NCBI RefSeq assembly: GCF_000005505.3
Contig: NC_016132.3
Coordinates: forward strand, 29,650,914-29,714,913
Source of the DNA: Brachypodium distachyon
Lineage: Eukaryota > Streptophyta > Magnoliopsida > Poales > Poaceae
Length of the DNA stretch: 64,000 nucleotides
Direction of reading: 5' to 3'
The position numbers were made by a program, and so were the translations under genes. Shown in pieces: positions 56,084 through 64,000 of this stretch (within the stretch, counting starts at the first letter, position 1; the number at the start of each line of letters is the position of its first letter). Below the pieces are notes generated by a model. It searched no databases. It was not told the DNA's origin and saw only the letters and a program-made list of their open reading frames with translations.

Positions 56084-56794
56084 GCTTACTTTGTGCTTGT
56101 GCTCCGACTGCGCTGAATGCATACAATGTGCTCATATTTCTGGTGTTCCATCCTTCTGTAAATTTTTTTGTTTAGTTATTGTACAACACTCCTCACTTGT
56201 ATTTTTTCAAGCTGCTATTTTTACATTTTGGCGTGCTGTCAAGAAAGGAACATTTTCTATTACTTGTGTAGATGCTACCAATGTTTTTTCATATCTTGAC
56301 GGTTGCATAGCTTGCCTTTTGTGATAGAGTTCCATACTCTGTTCTTAAATATAATATGTGCAAGTTTTGTCTTAAGACAAACTTGTTACATGTTTATAAA
56401 AAATATAATACCATCTACAATATCAAATAAATATTACTATGCTATGAAATTATATATAATAATGAATATAATGAAACTAATTTAGAATTGAAGATGTTGT
56501 TAGATTTTTTCTACGAACATGTTCAAATTGTAATGTACGCTGCTTTGGTCACACCATTAATGCCAGGCTCCACTCACAGGTCATGTTTTTCCGCCGTCAG
56601 TGGAGTCTGGAGCATCCCTGACCGGCAAGCACGCGCCCATCAGTGGATGTGTCCCATTTATCTGACGGCAACTTTCACTGATGACTACACGCGTAAGTGA
56701 AACTACACCCAAGCTTATATATTTAGCTCATACCTCGCCCTTAACCCTAACTCCCCATCCCATAACACTAGCACCCAGCTCATGTTAGCAAAAA
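56084..56794. other. 3' UTR and downstream intergenic DNA
   Basis: T-rich sequence suited to polyadenylation follows the stop. Beyond about 56350 it is AT-rich intergenic DNA with no gene seen. Confidence 0.4.
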
Positions 56795-57000
56795 GCCCTA
56801 GAGGCAATCAATCATAGATGTGATCGTATTTCGTTGTATATATGGTTTAATGAATGTTCCTTGAATCAATAAACATTTTTATCGATTTGCAAGTTTGTGA
56901 CTTGTTTGTGAGACACCATACTTTAGTGATCATTCTAAATTTGTCCCTAGTCGGAATTCATACGAGGACACACATATAAGTATTAGACTATCAGTGACTA
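56795..57000 (+). repeat. Possible Copia (Angela-like) LTR fragment
   Basis: GCCCTAGAGGCAATCAATCAT followed by AATAAACATTTTTAT and TTTGTCCCTAGTC resembles the start of the LTR at 31344-32673 read from its minus-strand start. Both ends are lost. Confidence 0.5.
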
Positions 57001-57728
57001 TTTGTTCTTGTTATGGTTGAATCATTTCTTTGTATTCCATTATTCTAGTTGATGATTGGAGTTTATTTTGTGTCCATGCTTTGCTTGTTTGTGGCTGCTT
57101 TAAACACATGGTAGAGGGGAGAGGCTAGCTTCTTCATGCAATTGATTTATTAGTTTGCATATGTTCATCTTGCATTGTCTTATAGCTGTGCTTTTTCCCA
57201 AGTTCATAATTTTCCTCCCTTTGCTAGCCTTTCTAGTACATCATGATATGTTTGCTAGTGCTTCCCGTCCCCTTTGAGCCAATTTTCGAGAGTGTACAGA
57301 TATCTGCTTATCAATATCTCCAGCTATTTCCTCAATTGGCTAACGGGTGAAACTAAATTATGAGGAAAAGAAGAAAAAAAAAGCAGTGTTGAAAAAAGAA
57401 AAAAAGAGCTGTGTAGAAAAAGAAAAGGAAAAAGAAAAAATGAGAAGAAATGTTGAAAAAGAAAAAAGTAATGTGTGTTCTATCCAATAAAACTTAACCC
57501 TACCCAGGTGGGTAAACAGCAATGGTGTTGCCCTGTGTCTTGCTGAGTGTTTCAAAGAAGCAATCACCCCTCACAATCTAGTTTTGAGTTAATTCCTTCT
57601 ATTCTATTTCATTTCTTAAGAAAGGAGAACAAAGTTATTTACAAAGCCATAAAAATAAACAGAAATCAAGAGGGAGGCAGCCTAAACTCGGGAGGACGAA
57701 CCCCATGAAACCAACATTGTTCAATCAT
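57001..57728. other. Intergenic DNA and 3' end of the LINE
   Basis: 57001-57360 shows nothing recognised. 57358-57470 is A/G-rich simple sequence. About 57600-57728 is the probable 3' UTR of the minus-strand LINE; no clear poly(A) end is visible. Confidence 0.4.
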
Positions 57729-58797
57729 CTAGAAAGAGGCGACTGCCTTGCACCCCGCTGCCTTCCAGGATAGAAGCTCTTCATGGGCACGATCACACAG
57801 CTTTTGCATCGAGATACTCTTGGATTGGAAAACCCTTTGATTTCGCTCAAGCCAAATATGCCACCAAGTCAACGTAATAAGCGCCCCAAGGCGATCACGG
57901 TGAATAGAAGAGTGGCAACGCTGGTTCTCATCCAACCACCAATCCACGAGAGAGCCAGGCGAGAGATGAGGAAGAACATGGACCTGGACATTAGCTTTGG
58001 GGAGGATAGCAGCCCAGAACTGCGCAGCGAAGGAGCACCTTGCAAAGAGGTGGGCCACCGTCTCTGGCGAAGTACGGCACATCTGGCAAATGGGGTTGTG
58101 AGTGATACCTTTCAAAGCAAGCCGATCTGTGGTGAGGCATCGTTCTTGGGCAACAATCCAGGAGAAGAATTTGACTTTGGCAGGGATTTGGATTCTCCAG
58201 ATCAGCGATGCAGTCGGGGAGAGAGTTCTCCCTAGAAATTGAATGCGGTACGCAGAAGCGGCGGTGTATTTACCGGAGGGCTGAAGCTTCCAAGAAATAG
58301 AGTCTGCAATGTAGCTGAGAGGCAACACCTGCAGGATATTCCATAACTCAATAAATTGGAGAAGGATCTCATGAGAGGGCTGCCTTTTAATGTTGCGGAT
58401 CCAGCAGTGATTATTAGTGGCTTGCTTCACAGAATTGCCTTTTCCACAGGAGTGAGCGAACAGGGCAGGGAAGCGATCCGCCATGGGCTGCCCCTGATGC
58501 CATGGATCATGCCAGAAAGAGCAAGACGAGCCATCCCCAAGATGAAAGTTGGTGGCAGCTTGGAAAAGAGCTAGGGTGCAGCGGTCTTTGGCAAGGTGGG
58601 AGAAGAGCTTGGTCCGCACCCCCCCAAGCATTGAAGAGCGAGCCCGGAGGGCTCTACCTTGGCGAGCCAAATCAGGGATACCGAGACCCCTGAAGATTTT
58701 GGGGGCACAAACCTTTTGCCAGGCAATGAGATTTTTAGCTCCGGGAGGGTGCTCATTACCATCCCATAAAAAAGATTGACGGAGCTTGTCAATTTGC
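57729..58797 (-). pseudogene. LINE ORF2 C-terminal part: zf-RVT domain
   Basis: It resumes with QIDKLRQSFLWDG, the usual sequence after the RT domain. It has WKLQPSGKYTAASAYRIQF and the zinc-binding CQMCRTSPETVAHLFARCSFA, and ends LSWKAAGCKAVASF at the TAG at 57729. The frame is open throughout. Confidence 0.88.
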
Positions 58798-59937
58798 TTT
58801 TTTTTTTGCAACATAAATGTAATATATTAAATAATGGGATTACAAGATCACTAGGGTAATCACCCAGCCAGACATTAGTGGTACCACCAGTCATTCTACT
58901 AAATTTTGCAAGTAAGTCGCTAGCTTCGTTCTTGTAGCGAGAAATTTTGCATATGGTGACCTCGCGATCTCCGCTGCTAAGTTCTCTGATGGTCATCAGG
59001 AGGTTCCGATAGCTTGAACAAGAGCTGTCCTTTTCCCCTATGAGTTTTACAGCTTCCACACAGTCCACCTCAAGGCAAACAGGGAGATGCGTGTGCTGCA
59101 GGGCAAGTTTCAGGCCTTCAGCACAAGCTTCAAGTTCTGCCTCTAAAGAGTTACTACAGTATTTCAGGCATCTACAGGCTGCCATGATTGGTCTTCCTCT
59201 TTCGTCTCTAAGAACTATACCAGTACCAGCCTACCTGTCTCAACCAGGAAGGAGCCATCCACATTCAGTTTAGTGTGTCCAGGTTCCGGGGGCACCCAAG
59301 GGAGTTCAGGCGCATGGTCAAGCGCCCTTTTCTGCTTGTTTCCTCCAAGATCGACAACCTGTTTCCCTTTCATGGTATCAGTATTGGGGTGTTGGTCACA
59401 CAACAGCAGTGTTTGGATATATCTAGTCAGAAATCTCCTCGAAGCTTCAATGGCTGTCCCAGGTTTTTCATGAGTAATTTCATTGTGGACATACCATACA
59501 CGCCAGAGGGTCATGAGAGTAACCATAGCCTGCAGGTCGTTCATTTTTATCAAGGGCCGTTAGAAGCCATTCAGGTTCATTTCGTAGAAAAATCTCCAAA
59601 TCAGGGATTGGCCAGTCATCACGCATGGCAGTCCAGAACGATCTGGAATGAGGACATCTAACAAGGGCGTGGAAACAGTTTTAATCTTCGCAGCCACAAA
59701 TAGGACATATAGGCAGTGTATCAATGTTTCTGTGTTTGAGGTTCACCTTTGTAGACAGAGCGTTTCGAGCAACTTTCCAAGCGAAGATCTGAACTTTATG
59801 TGGAACATTAGCCTTCTAAATCTTTTTCCAAATGGGCCTCCGGCCGTCAGGCAAGTTACTTGCAGCACCTACGTTCTGCTCATCCATTTTTATATGCAGA
59901 GCTAGGGTATGCACTCTTAACAGAGAATCTGCCCTGT
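58798..59937 (-). mobile_element. 5'-truncated second LINE with zf-RVT and RNase H
   Basis: It ends with a 10-base A tail on the minus strand (58798-58807). It contains a zf-RVT domain with stops (ICPICG, CFHALVRCPHS, about 59600-59870) and an RVT_3-type RNase H (KLNVDGSFLVETG near 59230-59270, then EAELEACAEGLKLAL and DCVEAVKLI). The start, near RADSLLRVHTLALHIK, sits inside the host LINE's coding sequence. A weak TSD (TCGACAGG vs TTGACAAG) is possible. Confidence 0.8.
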
Positions 59938-61349
59938 CGACCCACATTGGCTGCTTGATAGTCACCGTTTGATAGGAGGGCAACGCTGACAGAATCGAAT
60001 TAATGAGGATTAGACGGCCAGCCTTGGAGATGAAACGAGTTTGCCACCCAGCAAGGTTTTTTGCAATTTTGTCGACGATAGGCTGGAATTCACTTCGCTT
60101 GAGTTTTGCAACCGACAATGGCATACCAACGTACGAGCAGGGGAAAGATCCTCTGTCACAACCAAGGGAGCTGATGGCTAGCAAAAGATCGGAATCCTCA
60201 CGCTTGATACCAAAAATTCTGCTTTTATTGAAGTTGACAATGAGCCCCGTAGCCTGCCCAAAGATCTTAATTATTTCTGCAGTGACGTGCTGGTCTGAAG
60301 CGCAAGGGTTTAGAAAAATCATTGCGTCATCTGCATATAGGGAGACTCTGAGAATCCAGCCACGCCGGCCAATCGGGAGCAGCAACCTATGCTCCTCGGC
60401 AAGAGCAAGCAGGCGGGCCAAGCAGTCTATGACAAAGATGAACAGAACAGGCGATAGAGGATCGCCTTGACGCAAGCCCCGACAATGAGCAATTTTCACC
60501 GATAGAGACTGATTAACTAAAATACGAGAAGAAGAATTTCTGAGCAGCATAGCAATCCACTGAATCTATCTCCTTGGGAAGCCAAGGTGCGAGAGCAACT
60601 TAATTAGAAACGGCCAGGAAACTGAGTCAAACACTTTGGATATGTCTAGCTTGAGCATGAGAGTAGCATGGTTGTCCTGGTGCAGCTTCCTGATGGTGGA
60701 TTGGACGAACATAAAATTGTCGTGGATGCAGCGTCCTTTAATGAAGGCACTCTGACAAGGGGAAACAAGCTGCTGCATACGGAGCTGCAATCTGAGAGCC
60801 ATCCATTTGGTCACCAATTTAGCAAAGCTATGTACAAGACTTATAGGCCGAAAGTCTTTTGGTTGGAAGGCCTCTTCAGATTTCGGCAGAAGAACAATAT
60901 TGGCAGAGTTGAGCGATATAAAGTGCTGATCATTCATAGCCCAGAACAGATTCATGGCGTCCATGATTTCAGTTTTAATGATGGGCCAACAGACCTGAAA
61001 TTTTTTAGCAGTGAAGCCATCGGGACCCGGAGCTTTTTGGGGATGAATTTCAAACAAAGCTCGCTTAATTTCTGCCTCATCGAAGGGTCTGTCAAGGCCG
61101 GCAAGATCAACATGAGGCAGCTGCAGGTTTCTGAGATTGAGCGAGCAAGGGCTACTGCCAGGAGATCCAAAATTCTGCTGAAAATGGTGATGAAGCATGG
61201 AGATTTTATGCTCGGTGGAGGAGGCGGAGATACCATCTTTACAGAGCAGAGGAATGCAATTTTTCCTTCTACGGCTGGACGCACGCAAGTGAAAGAGCTT
61301 ACTGTTGGTGTCGCCAATTTTGAGCCAAAGGTAGCGAGATCGTTGTCTC
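59938..61349 (-). pseudogene. LINE ORF2 middle part: reverse transcriptase
   Basis: It follows the hAT element with RSRYLWLKIGDTNSKLFH. RT motifs: KAPGPDGFTAKKF, PKSEEAFQPKDFRPISL, SAFIKGRCIHDNF, GLRQGDPLSP and the catalytic YADDAMIF near 60335. A TAG at 60566-60568 replaces the Trp usual in this position. It ends in KQPMWV, where the second LINE inserted. Confidence 0.88.
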
Positions 61350-62008
61350 TCAGGGTGGACGCCGAGCCGAGCCTGCTCGGCTCGGTCCAGCTCGTCACGA
61401 GCTGGCCTCCGGCGAGCCGAGCCTAGCTCGGCCCGAAATTTTGACGAGCTCATTTCGCCGGCTCGGCTTGGTCCGGCACAAAGCTCGGGCTGGCTTGGCA
61501 AGCTAACGAGCTGGGCGCTGTCCGCCGCCATGAACGCTGCCGGCGCCGCCACAAGTCGCCCCCGACGCCATGCAGGACAGATCCGAGGACAATTTGGACA
61601 GCAGCGTCGGGGTAGGACTCGCCATGCTCACCGGGTTCGCGCTGGTGAGGAGCTGCGACGAGCGGCGGCCTGCTGGCAACTAGCAGCAGCCATGGCGCGG
61701 AGCAGCAGCAAGGCTGGCGGCGGCGTGGGGCTCGGGAAAGAACTGGACCGAGGGAGATACGTGTGTCCAGCCTTTGGGCGGTGTGATTTATGACTGGGGC
61801 AGTAGATTTGTGCATTGCTGGGCTGCTACAGTGCACGGGCTGCTGGCTCGCAAGCCAGCCCGGCCGAGCCTGGCTCGGCCCGAAGACCAGACGAACCGTT
61901 TTTGAGAACTCGGCTCGGGCTGAAACAGGAGCAGGCTCGGGTCGAGCCAGACCGGCTCGCCGTGGGCTCAATCCAGCTCGCCGAGCCCAGCTCGATTGTC
62001 CACCCTGA
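61350..62008. mobile_element. Non-autonomous hAT-type element (659 bp)
   Basis: The terminal inverted repeats are TCAGGGTGGAC and GTCCACCCTGA, flanked by a perfect 8-bp TSD GTTGTCTC (61342-61349 and 62009-62016). Subterminal regions are full of GAGCC/GCTCGGC repeats in both orientations. There is no transposase. Removing it plus one TSD joins WRQ to RSRYLW in the LINE frame exactly. Confidence 0.92.
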
Positions 62009-63055
62009 GTTGTCTCCACATTATTCTTTCAATGGAGGCGAGACCAAGACAAAGAAGCTTCAAATGCTTCCTAAACGTGAGCTCACTCTCCGAAAGGGCT
62101 CTGCAATCACCGGCCTTGTCAAGCATAAAACTGAGCTCATGGATGATTTCGCTTTGCAAAGCCTTATTAGTTCTGAAAAAAGAATTCCACTTGGAAAGAG
62201 CTTTAGCTCTAGAAGTCAGCGTATTATGAAGGGTTGCTAAGGCATTAGAGCCAAGAGGAGCAGCAGCCCGGGCCTTGGCAACCACTTGAAGAAAATCCTC
62301 TCTAGAAGTCCAGTAGTTGTCGAATCTAAAGCGCCTGCAAGGCCTGAAGGCTGCGTCGGAGACAAGGAGCAGTGGCGCGTGATCGGAGACATTGGAGGTG
62401 ATCGCATGGAGCAGGCAGCTAGGGAAGGCAGTGTTCCAGGCAGCATTGAAGAGAAATCTGTCTAATCTTACTCTGACATTGTTGCTTTGCTCATTACTCC
62501 AAGTGAAGATGCGGCCATGCATGTACATCTCAGTAAGGTGAAGCTCGTTTATAAAATTTCTGAAATAATTGAGCAGCCCTCTGTTGATATTGCCATTATT
62601 TTTGTCCGAAGCACGGGCAATCAAGTTGAAGTCCCCAGCAATAAGAATAGGAAGGTCTTCCGAAATGAACTGGTCTGTGATATGAGCAAGGAAGGCATGC
62701 TTGGCAGGGGCAGCTTGGGGGCCATAAACATTCACCAGCCACCAACAACTATTAGACAGACGATCCTTGAATTTTGTAGCAAGCATGTTTCGGGTTGATA
62801 TGGATTGCAACAGAACTAAATTGGCATCTTGCCAAGCTGTGATCAGACCACCAGCGGTTCCTTGAGCAGGTACAAACACAAAGTTGGAGAAGCTGGCACC
62901 ACAAATTGCAAACACATCAGCAGCCGAGACAACACTTAGCTTGGATTCTTGCAAACAGACAACAGAAGCTACATTGCTGTTAATCAGCTTATTGACATGT
63001 GTGTATGGGAGTTAAGCCCCCTCACATTCCACACAAGAATTCTGAAACATTCCAT
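62009..63055 (-). pseudogene. LINE ORF2 N-terminal part: endonuclease
   Basis: An AP-endonuclease-like domain with LVWNVRGLN near the start, VCLQESKLS, LPILIAGDFNLI and NVSDHAPLLL. It is frameshifted near 63000, then open from about 62990 to the hAT insertion. It ends SIERIMWRQ, the linker before RT. Confidence 0.85.
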
Positions 63056-63224
63056 CTAAACAAGTACGACCGACAGGAAAGGCCCGGCACACACGACTCA
63101 AGCAGCAACTGACAAAGTTTCACTTCGGCAATGCCCATGTTGAGGGGATTTGTGTTTAGGAGAGCGACATCTGTGTCTGTTGGCGATTTTGTCGGCTAAC
63201 AAGGACACAAGGCACACAGTTTTA
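63056..63224. other. Junction between LINE and LTR remnant
   Basis: No coding sequence recognised; it could hold the end of a LINE ORF1 or a 5' UTR. Confidence 0.3.
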
Positions 63225-63646
63225 CGCAGGTTTGGAGTTCTCGGAAGGTATTGATGGAGAGATTACAACGTTGCCGTTGACACGCGTTCAGTTAACGTGT
63301 CGCGTTACATGCATCGGCACTTGTGGTATTCCCTTGTCTATAGAAGGAGGACGAATGCCACCGGTCAAAGGGTTCGGCATTCATCCAAGTAGAATAGCCC
63401 TTAGAGGGACAAGTAGCAAAACCCGGGAACCTCCCGGCAACCTCCAAACACTCAAATTAGCGAATACAACTCTAAGCAGGACGTAGAGTATTACACCTCT
63501 GGATGGCCCGAACAGGGTAAAATCACGTGTCGACACTCCGTGTCTTTAGCCACGCCGGCGATCGCCGGAGAGATCCCCTTCGCCCTCCACCGAACCAAAA
63601 AGGGGGTGTCCAACATACCCAGTGCCGGAGTTTCGGGCTCCGACCC
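63225..63646 (+). repeat. Tat-like LTR remnant
   Basis: It parallels the end of the LTR at 8823-9851: GGCACTTGTGGTATTCCC, ACCGGTCAAAGGGTT, ACACCTCTGGATGGCCCGAAC, CGGCGATCGCCGGAG and a GGGCTCCGAC end. The start is lost. Confidence 0.72.
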
Positions 63647-63648
63647 AG

Positions 63649-64000
63649 GCGACCACTAGTACCGGGTGTTCGCACGGTTCGTCCTTGCCGGTTTTGTTCC
63701 GCCGCACTCCCTTTTCCTTCATGTCATGTTGTCCGCCTACCGTCTTTAGCTGGCGCAGCTCCACCCCACATCCTTCTTCAAGCTGGCGGTTTTTCAATAC
63801 CTCTGCGAGGTGTTCGTGGGGGTGATGTCGTATCCGCCAGCTTGAAGAAGGATGTGGGGTGGAGCTCTTGAAGAAGGATGTGGGGTGGAGCTGCGCCAGC
63901 TGAAGACGGTAGGCGGACAACACGGCATGAAGGAAAAGGGAGTGCGGCGGAACAAAACCGGCAAGGACGAACCGCGCGAACACCCGGTAGTAGTGGTCGC
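63649..64000. repeat. Large inverted duplication of a Tat accessory-ORF fragment
   Basis: The left arm (63649-63789) and right arm (63834-64000) are near-perfect reverse complements around a 44-bp spacer. The right arm has an extra tandem copy of a 26-bp segment (63841-63866 and 63867-63892). Each arm encodes a piece of the accessory protein (FARFVLAGFVPPHSLFLH), matching FARFLLTGLVPPFLLFLH of the antisense gene at 8416. It may extend past the window. Confidence 0.85.

Larger units (their letters stand above)
57729..63055 (-). mobile_element. L1-type LINE, ORF2 region, with two nested insertions
   Basis: On the minus strand the order is endonuclease, reverse transcriptase, zf-RVT. It is interrupted by a hAT-type element (61350-62008) and a second LINE (58798-about 59937). 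It starts with the usual ORF2 beginning, MECFRILVWNVRGLN, at 63055. No ORF1 is seen upstream before the Tat-like remnant. Confidence 0.88.

Noticed and set aside
57729..58814. Possible independent host gene of 361 codons
   Set aside because: It is the zf-RVT end of the LINE ORF2; its start is the poly(A) junction with the inserted second LINE.

Overview
This window is plant nuclear DNA, most likely from a grass (Poaceae, probably a Pooideae/Triticeae-type genome). It is almost entirely nested transposable elements: Ty3/Gypsy and Ty1/Copia LTR retrotransposons, L1-type LINEs, a hAT-type DNA transposon and a Stowaway-like MITE. The LTR termini at 31344-32673 look like the BARE/Angela type of Triticeae. 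I see one convincing host gene, at 54466-56083. It has three exons and encodes a small, probably plastid-targeted protein with a heavy-metal-associated (HMA)-like fold.

The left half (1-42423) is a Russian-doll stack whose order can be read from target-site duplications (TSDs) and split reading frames. A Tat-lineage Gypsy element (39712-42423) was entered at 39711 by a minus-strand LTR element. That element's LTR remnant (about 33860-34157 plus 39481-39711) was entered by a young gag-only Gypsy element (34158-39480, TSD GCCAG). Further left lies a minus-strand retroelement reading frame (30594-33738), split by a solo Copia LTR (31344-32673, TSD CCTTC) and ended by a Copia LTR starting at 30593. 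A Tekay/Del-type chromovirus (15770-30348, TSD AGAAA) and a second Copia element (9852-15746) inserted into that Copia LTR 18 bp apart. The chromovirus carries a same-family solo LTR (22269-25422, TSD CTTCA) inside its RNase H region. The second Copia element was hit by a Tat-lineage Gypsy element (1079-9851), which was hit by another gag-only element whose 3' LTR is 36-1078.

The middle (42424-53406) holds GC-rich intergenic DNA with a tandem duplication rich in CACGTG motifs. This is split by an autonomous Gypsy element (44041-52316) and followed by an eroded Tekay-type LTR. The gag-only elements share promoter, R/U5, primer-binding site, leader and pol tail with this autonomous element, so they look like deletion derivatives that could use its enzymes in trans.

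The right part (53407-64000) contains the host gene, with a truncated MITE in its upstream region, and then a minus-strand LINE (57729-63055) interrupted by a second LINE and by a 659-bp hAT-type element with a perfect 8-bp TSD. The window ends in a Tat-type LTR remnant and a large inverted duplication of an accessory-ORF fragment.

Points of most interest: antisense, intron-containing accessory genes inside Tat elements; a conserved reading frame running through the U3 and TATA box of the gag-only LTR; a splice layout in the Tekay element in which a donor-like site in the LTR could join acceptors lying directly before the ATGs of two different ORFs; and premature stops that mostly look like C-to-T changes in CAG context. 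Nearly all element ORFs are broken. Family assignments come from motif recognition by eye, without database searches.
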